In this document: positions 24,420 to 35,053 of the stretch, piece after piece
Position numbering within the stretch: the first letter of the stretch is position 1
Layout: every line of letters starts with the position of its first letter
From: Laetiporus sulphureus 93-53
Lineage: Eukaryota; Basidiomycota; Agaricomycetes; Polyporales; Laetiporaceae
DNA: 64,000 nt
Assembly (NCBI RefSeq): GCF_001632365.1
Contig: NW_024468516.1
Location: 528,177-592,176, forward strand
Direction: 5' to 3'
Program-made: the position numbers and the translations under genes
The notes under the pieces: model-generated
The model's input: only the letters and a program-made list of their open reading frames with translations
Database searches by the model: none
Told to the model about the DNA's origin: nothing

Positions 24420-27400
24420 ATGGCCCAACTCCTTGCCCCGGCCGCACCAGACTCAGGGCGCATATCACAAGTCTTGCCAACCGTCAAATGCTCTAGCTGC
24501 AACTATCCGGTACCTATTCACGAACTTGGAGATCATGTCTGCACCCCAGGGTCAGCAACCGAATCATCCTTTCCCATCAACAAACACCCCAGCCTCATCT
24601 CCCCGCTCACCGCCATCGAACTTGATCCAGAGAGCTATCAAGGCGAAATGGCGTTCCCTGCTTCCAAAACGCTGCAGGCTCAGCAGCCGGTAAGTTCTCA
24701 CCAAGTGAGTAGCCCCGCTTCGCAGCATACCAGCGTCTCTGCTCGTCCAGAGCAGACGCGAATGCGCGCTCCGTCACTTGCCTCCCGTCCTCCCGGCGAA
24801 GGGGATGGACACACTGCTCCGCATTCGGGGCCAGGGCGTCCTCGCAGAGGTTCTCAAGCACCTCGACCCATGAACAGTCGCTCTGGCGGGGCAGCGTTGG
24901 CGCGGATTAATGCACCTCTCGTTGGTCCACACGCTCCAATACCATCTGCTATTCCATTCCCTACCGCTGTAAACCCGTACGGAAGCACTCGTTCCCCTCC
25001 TCCAGACATGCAGTATCAGGGAATGCCATTCCCCACACAACCTGAAAGTCCTGTAACTCTTGCATCCACTGCCGGTCTTCGCTCTCCTCCTCTTCCCCCG
25101 AACGCACTCCAACAGCAACAACACGCTTTCGGGATGGGTCAAATTGTGCAAGGCCTTTCCATACCTGTACAAGCGCCGCGTCCGCATCAAGCTGGTGTTG
25201 TACCGCATCAGATTCAGCCTGAGCGCCCTGTTGCAGGGGCGAGAGCCAACTCTCCGGGACCGTATGCTCATTCCGAACCCAGATGCACTACCTCAAGCGC
25301 GCTAATACCTCAAAGTCAAGCGCCATTGGAACGTGCTCGCACTGCGTCTAATGCGAGCCGTCAGCCTCCGCCTTCTGACGATGGGTACGAAGTCATCTAT
25401 TCCACGTCTGATTATAGGAATGGCCCGCTCACCGCGCCTCTGCCGTCGCGCTCTCCTAATAACAGTAGTAAGCTCCTGCAGCAACCACGTCCGCGTTTCG
25501 ACTCCACTGCGAGCGTACCGTCTGCATCCATGTCCGAGCAGCGCCCTTATCAAGCCAACTCGGACGCAGATTCTCTAGAAACACTCTTGCCACCGCGGCC
25601 TCGCGTCGATTCTACCGCAAGTCTGCCTCCTGTGCAGTCGTTGCGTGTTCGTGCACCATCCACGGCCAGCCTGGGGCCCATGCCTCAGAGTACCGATACT
25701 GGTCGACGTCCCTCATTCGAGCGCCGCCCATCTAACCTCGGTGCCAACCCACCACCTCCTCCACCACGGCCACAGGCTTTGGAGGCCGGCAGTCGATCTC
25801 GGAGCCCCTCGAGCGCAGGAGGCCGATCGATGTTCGATCGGCGTCCGTCTAACCTCGGCGCGAACCCGATGACAGCTTCTGCGCCCGCTCCTCCAGTTCC
25901 TACTTATATGCACACGTCCTCACAACCACCGGTGTCCTCAAGGGCACCTATGCCTCCGTTGAACACCAACATTGGTGGCGAAGCAGGTATGGCAGGCGTT
26001 GGCCGGAGAGGATTTGCAGCTGCGGCCATGGCACAGACCGCGACCTTCGTGCGACCACCGAACACTCCGAATCATCCTGGCGCGTATCCTGGCACTGGAA
26101 GTAGAGACTCGCGAGATCGGCCTGACATGCAGCCTGGCCAGGGGATGGATGGGAGGAGGGCGAACGCACCGAAGTTCTTGGATATCGCATCGGTGACAAA
26201 CCTTGGTAAGTCAGGCATCAGTCTCGTTGAGCTATCCTTTGTAATTCGTGCTGATTTTTACACCGTCGGTGTCGCAGTGCAAGGAAACACGCCTCCTTTA
26301 TCGCCCCACTCCCCGCACTCTGCATCGACCATATCGCCCCGCTCTCCGCTGTCTCAAAAGTCGCCCCTCTCAGCCGGCTCACCCTCTCCTTTGTCACGCA
26401 CAAACACTCCAACACCCACCATCGTGTCCCCCTCCAGCCCTGCAGGCCGTGTCCCTAGCATGCATCGCGAGCGCGTCTTTCCCCCTGCAGCGGAGCCTCC
26501 GAAGGTACCGCTACCCGCGACACCAGGCTCTGCGGCAATCCGCCTGCCATTCCTCGAGAAGTTTAAGGAGGAGAAGGGGATGGAAGGTAGCCAGTTTACA
26601 TATATGCCTGGCCACAGACCACGGGCGTCCGATTCGGATAGCATCTCATTGCCATCGCCGAGAGCGGATTCCGAGTCTGACTACGATGGGTTGCCGTACG
26701 AGCGGTCGGAGGCAGGTGATGACGATGATCGATCTAGGAAGGATGGCGCTGGCAGTGCGTCGAAAGAGGCGCAAGTGCATTTTCCCTCCATGGCTGGCTC
26801 CGAGTCACACTACTCGCCCATCTCGCCTACCTCACCCGAGTCGTCTCATCATCCGCCTATGCGCAGCCTGTCCGCGTCCACGGTTGCATCGTCGTATACA
26901 GCGCGCTCGGCAAAGTCGACCGGCGCATTGGACCGGCTCGATCGCGCCATGGAGACGCTGCTTGAAGACACGGCTGCTCTCGGTAGTTCTTCCACTCCGC
27001 TCTCGCCTGAGGTACGAGCGGGGAAACTGCCCACGCGCTCGCACACGAGTCCGACGCTGCCTGCGGGGAGGCAGGAGAAGCATAAGCATAGGAAGGAGAA
27101 GCGGCGCGTGTGCACGAAGTGCGCCATGGTGATTGAAGATGGGCGGTGGATCCAGATGGAGGGCGGTAGCGTGCTTTGTGAACAGTGCTGGAAGAACATG
27201 TATCTGCCAAAGGTAAGGTTGTTGATGAGAAGGGCGTAGGATGGTACTGATGTTGTTCAATAGTGCCGTCGTTGTAACCTGACCATTGAGAAGCAGGCTG
27301 TATCGTCTTCTGATGGGCAGCTGAAGGGCAAGTATCACAAGGAGTGCTTCAACTGCCACATATGTCACGTAAGGGTCATGATTGCACGACTGTATGCATT

Positions 27401-27819
27401 GGAAAACCATCGCTGATCGTTGCCTATCGTAGAAACCATTCCCGGATAAAAGCTTCTACGTCTTCGACGGCAAACCGTTCTGCGCCTATCACTATCACGA
27501 AGCGAACAAGTCCCTCTGCGCTGCGGGCTCGTGCGGGCAGCCCATCGAGGGGCCCTGCGCCGTCTCACACTCGGGGCGCCGGTACCACCCCGATCACCTT
27601 CTGTGCGAGTATGCGCAGTGCACCGAGCGACTTGTGGATTATTGGGAACTCGACGGGCGGATGCTGTGCAAGCGGCACGTGCAGCAGGCGGTGCAGGAGT
27701 CTGCGGAGGAGAACGACGAGCTGGACGGCCTGCCGGACGTCACGCTCGATGCGCGCGCGATGAAGCGCACGACGCGGTTCATCGACCTCGCCGGGTTCGG
27801 CGGCAGCGAGCTGCAATGA
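24420..27819 (+). CDS. LIM-domain protein, paxillin-like
   Basis: Four exons: 24420..26205, 26278..27212, 27264..27368, 27433..27819; 1070 aa. Residues 24-42 form a small CxxC...H...C zinc-finger-like motif (KCSSCNYPV then GDHVC). Residues about 60-870 are a disordered Pro/Ser/Arg-rich region containing repeated units around RRPSNLGANP and PRPRVDSTAS. The C-terminal 200 residues carry CxxC-type zinc ligands in LIM arrangement: CTKC...CEQC, CRRC...H..CFNCHIC and C...H..HLLCEYAQC...CKRH. In yeasts, Pxl1-type LIM proteins act at polarised growth sites and the cytokinetic ring as scaffolds; the same use is inferred. The first intron (26206-26277, 72 nt) has no in-frame stop and could be retained, adding 24 residues. 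Confidence 0.88.
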
Positions 27820-28183
27820 CCTTTTTTCTACGCCGCAAGGACAGACTAAGACAGCTTAGTTATTCTAGACAATGGATGAAACGGACATCCTGCGTAATCT
27901 CCTCATCATTCTTCGTTCTCATCGCGGAACATGTATGCATTTGTATCTCTCACGAGCGATCTTCATCCAGTCATTATACCTTCATACCTTTGTTAGAATC
28001 ATCTACGTTTATTGTGGCTGTCAGATACCTTGGTCACTAACTAGCTCTGTATCCAGTGTACACGGTGACGGCGATAGCCGTCGATACCCTAATCAAATAC
28101 ATTAAGTACTCGCACACAACGTGAAGAGGGCCCTCTAAGTCTTCGGTATAATGTGCCATGGCGAGCGTTCGAGTGGCGGCTGA
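27820..28183. other. Intergenic between convergent genes
   Basis: 364 bp between the stops of the LIM gene (+) and CAB4 (-). It should hold two converging 3' UTRs. It is AT-richer than its surroundings. No gene was seen. Confidence 0.5.
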
Positions 28184-29393
28184 TCAACGCGCATCCGGGT
28201 GTTCTACGATCCACTGACGGATGAATGTACTGCTCAACTTGGTATTTTTCAGCACTTCTGCGTCTTCGTCGTCGACGCTGGCTTCGGTAGAAGAGATGAC
28301 GTCGATGACGAAGGTCTCGAGGGAAGGAAGAGATTTCTCCGCTCGCAGCTTGTGGACTGAATGCCACCATGGCGTCAGCGAAAGGGCATATGTTTTTGGC
28401 AGAGACGTACTGGCTGCTGCACCAGGTAGCGTCTCCTTGCTGACGACTAGCGCCTGGACGTTTGGGTCCCAAGCGGTTGGCCCGTACACGTCGTTGATCG
28501 GCACGATGTCGTACTCCAGCCCAGCTTTGAAGAGCTCGAGAAACGCACGCGTTCGTGCCGTGCGCACGGGCAGCTTCTCCAGGACCTCCTTATTCACCTT
28601 GTTCTTCAGCAGCACGTCATCTAAGGAGCGGAAACAAGATGTGGGCTAGGAGGACATGTAGGTTGTCAGGAGGAGACTGACCGGTTATCCCGACGATGAG
28701 CTTCTCGCTGGCGATCCACGCGGCCATGCTGAGCAGGATCTTGTGACCCGCGTGGAGGTGGTCGAATGTACCGCCGAGAGCTACCACCGGGAAGAGCGAG
28801 GGCAGATTGGGGTCGGATGGAGGGGGTGGGTGTGGGTGGTGGGGGAAGTGGGGTGATGCGTCGTGTTTGAGCGATACGACGTCCGTGCGTTCCTGCACCG
28901 ATGCAGGGAGCGCAGGGAACCTCGGGTGTGGAGGCGTGACTGGAAATCGTTATAAAGCGACGGAAGATCGCGTCGCGGAGGGATGCTTACCACAGTATGT
29001 GCGTTCTACATCGCGGATCAGTTCCTCCGGGAACTGCTCTTCGGTTCCCCTAAGCAGTACGTCTATGTCCATCAACACCTTCCCCATATCCTGCGCGACC
29101 TTGGTCGCCTGCACGTAAACGAACGTCAACAGCCTCTGTACTTCATGCCAGTGCCCGGCGTGCGAGTACTCGTTCCTGTCGCTGCGGAGGTCTATCCCGC
29201 CTCGCGGAGCATCTGAAGTTGGTGTCGCTTCGTTGAAGGACGGAGAGAAGAGGATGATGCGCAGGTTCGCGGTGGTCTGGCGCGCGGCGGTCGAGATAGC
29301 GCCTGCGAGGAATGCGGGTGGCTGGCTGAGGTCGTGGAGGGTCGCGAGGAGGGCGGCGCGACGGACTGGCTCGAGGTTGGGCTGATCGGACAT
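28184..29393 (-). CDS. CAB4: Phosphopantetheine adenylyltransferase (PPAT, Cab4-like)
   Basis: Four exons: complement(28184..28356, 28411..28620, 28682..28939, 28991..29393); 347 aa. PPAT joins ATP and 4'-phosphopantetheine to give dephospho-CoA, the fourth step of CoA synthesis. The nucleotidyltransferase domain begins with VVALGGTFDHLHAGHKILL, which holds the T/HxGH active-site motif, continues with NDVYGPTAWDPNVQALVVS, and ends with the KLSSTFIRQW signature. The N-terminal 130 residues are an extra fungal region typical of eukaryotic stand-alone PPATs. The ATG at 29393 was chosen; an in-frame ATG at 29426 would add 11 residues. No active-site residue is missing. Confidence 0.93.
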
Positions 29394-29653
29394 CGAGGAT
29401 ACTTTATGATGATGGCGGCATTGCACCTAGCAGATCACGCTGCTGCGATCAGTCTCAAATCTGACTTTCAACTTCTCCCAAGACTCGGAAAACGTCGACG
29501 AGCTCGACATACGCCACAGCGCGATCGGAAATTTAGGAAGAAGGACCGCGGCGTCGACGGCCCCTCCCAGTTCGTCGAGACAATACAAGAAGTGATATTA
29601 CTTCGTTCTTACGGGCCCGGGCCGGCCGGCCATAAGCACAGCAACTCGATTCA

Positions 29654-30662
29654 TTACATGTATTCCTCTTCGTCCAAGGGCCAGTGCGCCGCGACCTGAG
29701 CCCGTTCCTCCTCCGACTCGGCCGCCGCCAATCCATCCTCCTTCAGCTTCTTGCTGCGTGCCATGGCCTCGTAGTGCTCGGCGGGCATCCAGCCCTCCGG
29801 CCCGAAGCCGATCATGTTCCGGCACGCCTCTAGAGTCTCGTCCGCTCCTCTCGTTTCTGCATCCAGCTCCATCGTCCCGCGTACGTCCTCGGCGTCGAAC
29901 ACGACAGGACACGGCGGGCCTCCCCCCGCAAGCGTCTCCCAGTTCTCCGTTGCTTCTATCAGCGCAACCTTCAGCGCGAGAGTTTCGCCCTCCCACGGGT
30001 CCCTGGGGATGAGTGACGACGCGATGAGGAGATAACGGTGCAGGTTCTCGATGTGATCCGACGGCGGCTGCTCCTGGTACTGGTAATATTCCCTCCTTAT
30101 GCGCTGGAACGGCAACAGCGGTCGACCGAACTGCTCCAGATAAGCTAGTTCCTATTCGGCTCCTCTCACGAGCGCTGCTTCGGCACTTTCGTCTATGGTT
30201 ATCAGTAAGTTTAAGGGAGTAATAATAAAAAGGCAGGGAGCGGCCTACATGGTCCTCGATCTACGTCGAGCTGTGATCTCCTGCCATACCACAGAGGCAG
30301 TCTTGTATCTGTCGACTTAGCTCATCGACGTTGAAGATACGTCTGCGCTCTGCGTGGCGAAGGTCATCGTTGAAGCTGAACATGTCAGATTACGGGTTAG
30401 ACATATACCCCATAGAATAACATGTGTATGAGACTTACATCCACCGCCCTGACGTGTATTCAAAAAGGTCGCTACGAAGATGCGCCGTGATAGAGAACGC
30501 GCGACGTGGCGGCCAACGGGTCGGGGTGGCGATGGAGCAAGAGTGGGAAACGTGAAGTAAACGCGATGAGCAGCGAGGACGGCGCAGAGACAGCCAGACT
30601 GGAACTGCCGGCAAGTCGAAGACGGGCATGGGCCATGGGCCGCAGCGATAAACGCGTGACAT
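29654..30662 (-). pseudogene. AIM9-like mitochondrial kinase-family (APH) pseudogene, catalytic core deleted
   Basis: Several blocks of a fungal AIM9-like phosphotransferase lie in order on the minus strand, but the gene is broken. Block 1 (30439..30662) is a mitochondrial presequence ending in SDLFEYTSGRW with a good donor; block 2 (about 30312..30375) gives FNDDLRHAERRRIF. The reading frame then shifts directly to DTRLPLWYGRRSQLDVDRGP (about 30249-30312), so the kinase N-lobe is missing. After an intron at 30193-30248 the frame meets a TAG at 30152-30154 where relatives have a sense codon. Block 4 (29654..30151) runs through LIPRDP and jumps at about 29996 straight to WEGETLALK, losing the segment with the HPDLQHSN-type catalytic loop. 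Comparison with intact relatives is from memory. Splicing could skip the stop but could not restore the missing core. Confidence 0.8.
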
Positions 30663-31184
30663 CGGCAGACTGACGCGACGCGTCACGATCACGTGAACTT
30701 GAACTCACCGCAGGGTAGCGCGCAATGTGCCACTGCCAGAGCACGCACTGTCTGGCTACATTCCGGGCAGCATGTAGAACATGCTTTCAAGCCCTCAAAC
30801 TGGGCAACCATGTCATAGCGTGAGCGGCGAGCGTCCTGGACGGAATTGCTTTACTGAGCGACCCGACCCTTGCCCCGCGCGGTCACAGGACGCAAGTCGG
30901 AATAGACTAAGGCATAAACGTGCGCTGCATCAAACTCAAAACTTCCTTCCCATACATGCAAGGCCTCCTGCTCCCGGCCATTGCATTGAGAACGCCCTTC
31001 AAGCTCTAAGAGCCTGAAACCCTCAAGCTCGAGCTTCAAATCAAGCCAGAAGCTCGCAGGCGGCATCCGTTCAATTCTGCGGTATTTCTAGACTTCTTCA
31101 CCCCCTTTCTAGTTATCTTCGTTCACGATCTTCACGAAACTAACGCCAACTGACGACATTCACGACACTCACGAACACACAACC
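30663..31184. other. Intergenic between divergent loci
   Basis: About 520 bp upstream of both the kinase pseudogene (-) and the membrane protein gene (+). The last 60 bp before 31185 are rich in CACGA/TTCACGA repeats and pyrimidines, resembling a fungal core promoter. No gene was seen. Confidence 0.5.
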
Positions 31185-33023
31185 ATGGTTTCGAATTATA
31201 GCCTCGACACACCCCCACCTCCTTCTCGTTTCCGCCGACCATGGTCTCCCGATCCTTCTGACCCTTTTCCCAAGATTTCCAGGCCCGCATATAATGACTT
31301 TGGTACCACTGCTTTTGGGATTCAGCGCCAAGTATCCGATGACTCCATCGTCGCGCTTGATCTCGCAGAATACGCAGCAGCCTTGAATCGGAACGCAGAC
31401 AGCTCAAACTCACGCGAGTTCCGTCCATACGATCCCTACCCGCCTACCCCTCCTTCTCTACGCCCATTCGCCAGCCTTGCATCTCTCCGTTCTCCTTCTC
31501 TCGTTTCCCCCTCAGCTGCGGGCTCACCGTCCTCCTCTGATCTTAGTCCTCGTACACCGACCAGCCAACCGTTCTCGCTTCCCCCGCCGTCTCTCCCTCA
31601 GAAAACGCTGCAGAGCAACCCTTCGTTCTCCAGCCGTACGCATGCACTACACGAGGCGCAGAGTGAACCGAACTCCGACAGTTCAGACGTCGACTTGGTT
31701 CATTTCCCCTCATTCACGAGGCCGTGGTTCAACCAAGGCAAGCCCCAGAAGTCATTCTCCCTCCCTGCAGCAACGCCTATCGGGCATGGCTTCAATACTA
31801 AGCTTTCTCCGTTCGACCCCGCGTTCCCCACACATGTCTTTGACATCGGCCCCTTCCCGAACCCATACGCATATACGGCGCCGCCTTCGTACCCTGCAGA
31901 TTCCTCTCATGATCTCGGCGTTCTGCCCTGGAATGCGGATTCGGATGCGTCTGTCCATCCGAACCTCAAGGAAGAGCGCATGCGCATGCTGGAGGCCGAG
32001 TTTGGTGGGAAGGAGCTGCCGCCTGTTGTTGGCGAGAAAGTAGGTAGCGTGGATGCGAACGGACGGTTGATCACGGAGGGTCCGAAGACGAGGATGCTTG
32101 TGCGAGGACTGCAGATGCTGTTTGTAGTCGCAGCGTGTCTCTCGACTGTGTACACGGCGTTGGTATGTCATTTTATACATTTTGTCTTGGCTCCATTTCT
32201 TTCCCCCCTCAATCAAGAAATTGCGCTTTTGCATTTGTACATGCACTTTGCATGTCTGACTATCGTTGCATGTCAGCTCATCAAGACTACATCGACGCCT
32301 CCACCCGCTCACAAGCTCCCAGCTTACGTACTCTACGTCTGCTCCTTCCTGACTGCGCTTGCCCTGCTCTATCTATTCCTGATCTATCCATATTGCTGTG
32401 GAAGACGAAAGCCTCCAAGAGACGCCACCTTTGAGGGCTCAGGAGGGCTCATGGTCCTGCCGGTACAGCACCTGCCCGGCGGCAAGAAGAATAAGAGAAA
32501 AGGAAAGAAACACAAAGGCGTGCCGCATGACGATGGCGTCCAGGTGAACCTCATCGTTGACCCGACCATGTTCGGAGGCGGAAGAGACCGAGACACGGAG
32601 TGGGACGACGGAGAAGACGACGGGACGGACTTTGGCCCGCCAGGGTCTTACGTGCAGGCGAGGCGTCCGAGGCGCCGTGGCATCTTTGCTGGGCTTGCAT
32701 TGGAGGCGGAGTGGAAGCGCGCGCGAAAGCAGCTGAAGGTGCGGATGGCGTTTGACATTATCACGGGAGTGATTTGGGGAGCTGTTTTTGTCATTATTAT
32801 GATGGGAAAGCGGTGTCCTGTTGGCGGGTACAACGGCTGGTGAGTGCTAGTCGTCCGTGGGCTGCTCGGGCGGGCACATGCTCATTATGCGGCGTGCAGG
32901 TGTGATGGGTACAACGTCGGCACTGCTGCCGCGTTCTTGTTGTTCCTTTCGTTTGGCTTCAGCATATATTATGATATCAAGGACTTGCATGCGAGCAGGA
33001 CTTCTCCGAGAAATCGGCCATGA
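31185..33023 (+). CDS. Four-span membrane protein of unknown function
   Basis: Three exons: 31185..32162, 32277..32839, 32900..33023; 554 aa. I do not recognise the family. Residues 1 to about 300 are Ser/Pro-rich, disordered and probably cytosolic. Four hydrophobic segments follow: MLFVVAACLSTVYTAL (just before the first intron), YVLYVCSFLTALALLYLFLI, FDIITGVIWGAVFVIIMM and AAAFLLFLSFGFSIYY. Between spans 2 and 3 lies a charged loop with a Lys-rich KKNKRKGKKHK patch and an acidic DTEWDDGEDDG patch. The layout resembles unnamed basidiomycete integral membrane proteins. The first intron (32163-32276, 114 nt) has no in-frame stop, so a retained form of 592 aa is possible. Confidence 0.8.
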
Positions 33024-33369
33024 TCACGACTCTCACGAATTGCCCTTTTGTATTGCTTCTTGCCTCTCCTGTATTTCCTCTTTCCTCCTTATCCCCATCG
33101 TCTCCGCTCGTTTTTTGTATCTTGCTGCCTTGTGACTGTTAACCTGCTGTTGTTGTACTTATTGCTGTATGTAGCCCTGGCGCGCATGTACCTCTTGTGG
33201 CCCCCGCGGCACGTGTGTCACAAGCGCGCACTGCATTTTTGATCGCGATGCGCGCCGCAGGTGGCGGAGAGCAGGCCGCTTATGTCAATCATGCCGGCTG
33301 CATCTTGACATAAACCTCCATCTCTCCCATCTCGCAGGCTCTCCTCGCTCTTATGCATCTTCACACAGC
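33024..33369. other. Intergenic
   Basis: 346 bp between two genes in the same direction. A T/C-rich stretch at about 33050-33170 probably belongs to the 3' UTR of the membrane protein gene, and the CT-rich run TCTCTCCCATCTCGCAGGC near 33330 to the ATG15 promoter. No gene was seen. Confidence 0.4.
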
Positions 33370-34934
33370 ATGCGCATGCTGACCTTTATTGTTATTTTGC
33401 AAGTTACAACTCACCTCGCTCTAGCTGCGTTGATTATTCCGAGCACAGAGATTTCCTTCACCCCGCAGCAAGAGTACACGCTCCCGCAGGACTATGCGCT
33501 GGACGGTCCGCAGTCCGTGTTTGCTGTCAGCTCGCCGGACGACGCACCGACGCCGACATTTACGTTGAAGGCACGGCCGACGACCATCTGGCGGCCACGT
33601 TCGGCGGAGGTCTACCAGCGTGCGCGGGCGGGCCTGGGGAGCGAGGAGGTCGAGTGGGAGCAGGTGGAGGTTATGGGGCCGTATGTCGAAGACAAGCATA
33701 CGCTGACTCAGCTGGCTCGGATGACGGGCAATGCGTACGCCCTTCCCGGTCAGAAGAACTGGTATGAGATCGATCCTACTTGGAACCATGTACGTGTTCA
33801 CCCTTTTCGCCTGGCACCTCGATTGCTCATGCGATGCGTGTGTAGAGCTTTCCTTTCGGCTGGGAAGACGTGGCGGACGGTTTTCGTGGGCACGTCTTTG
33901 CCTCGATCTCAAATTCGACCGTCATCCTCGCGATCAAGGGCACGACCCTGCAGGGCCCAACGTCCAAGAAGGACAAGTTCAATGATAACCTCCTTTTCTC
34001 ATGCTGCTGCGCTCGTGTCGATTTTTCGTGGGTATTCAGTACCGTGTGCGGATGCTATGCAAACCACTGGCGGTGCGATAACGGGTGCTTGAGCAAGGCG
34101 CTGATCGAGGAGAGCTTGTTCTACAATGTCGGGGTGGTGAGTGCATTTCGCATGTTCTGCTCCGTGTGTTGTAGCTGGGCAGCTTTCTGCGTTTCCGGCA
34201 GGACTCTACTCTAGTTCATTCCGCCGGGTGATGCATGCTTACTTTACATGCATCTGCCAACGCCAGGCTGATGGTCACATCATCTTGATTCTGACAGATT
34301 TTGCTACTCACAGGACTTGATCAACAACCTGACGGCATTATATCCGACTTCCACCATATGGCTCGTCGGACACTCCCTTGGCGGCTCGCTGGCATCGCTG
34401 CTCGGGACTACCTTCGGCCTCCCCGCCGTCACCTTCGAGTCTCCGGGCGAGCGGCTCGCTGCACAGCGTCTGCGTCTCCCACTGCCGCCCTCCGCGCAGT
34501 CGAACGCCACCGCTGCGTTCGGCGCATCCCCCGTCACACACGTCTACCACAACGCGGACCCGATCCCGCAGGGCACGTGCACTGGAGTAAAATCGCTGTG
34601 TGCGCAGGCAGGGTATGCGCTTGAGACGCGGTGCCATCTGGGGAAGACGATAGTGTTTGACACGGTGGGGAAGTTGGGCTGGCGGGTGGACGTGCGGACG
34701 CATACAATCAAGGAGGTGATTACCAAGGTGCTGGAGGCACAGGTGGAGGGCGGGTGGGACACGAGTGACGATGGGGTGGCGTTGGACGTGCCAATTGCGA
34801 GGGAAGAGGTCGACTGTGTGGTATGTATTCATTGGCAGCGTATGCTCTGGAAGTGACGAATAGCTGATTTTCTCCAGGATTGTTACAAATGGGAATTTGG
34901 TGACTTCAAGGACCATTCGGCATGCGGCGTTTGA
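33370..34934 (+). CDS. ATG15: Atg15-like vacuolar phospholipase/lipase (class 3)
   Basis: Four exons: 33370..33789, 33846..34136, 34314..34820, 34878..34934; 424 aa. Atg15 is carried to the vacuole and degrades the membranes of autophagic and multivesicular-body vesicles. The N-terminus MRMLTFIVILQVTTHLALAA is the single signal anchor typical of Atg15. The lumenal domain holds the Atg15-specific Cys-rich SCCCARVD...CDNGCLSKALIEESLFYNVG, the lipase nucleophile elbow GHSLGG (Ser258), HVYHNADPI with the likely Asp, and VDVRTHTIKEV with the likely His. The C-terminus CYKWEFGDF is also family-specific. Compared with Ascomycete Atg15 the C-terminal extension is absent, which is common in basidiomycetes. 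The third intron is unusually long for this window (177 nt). Confidence 0.92.
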
Positions 34935-35053
34935 CTAGTGCACTCCAAGCACATAGATCTATTCCACGGTGGTATTCTGCGTGCGTTTGTATGTATGTAC
35001 CTATATCCGTCTACTGCACCTGTATACCGTATTCTGTAAAATAGCCATTAATA

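Noticed and set aside
24420..27239. Single 939-codon frame as the full LIM gene
   Set aside because: This frame ends after the first zinc half-module; splicing at 27213-27263 and 27369-27432 adds complete LIM sequence, and the 72-nt segment at 26206 has clear intron boundaries.
30155..30192. Rescue of the kinase locus by skipping the exon with the TAG
   Set aside because: Joining the donor at 30248 to the AG before 30130 is in phase and avoids the stop, but the kinase N-lobe and catalytic loop would still be missing.
31477..32312. Two frames of about 187 codons overlapping the four-span membrane gene
   Set aside because: Both are Arg/Ser-rich shadows (one on each strand) of the long exon 31185..32162.
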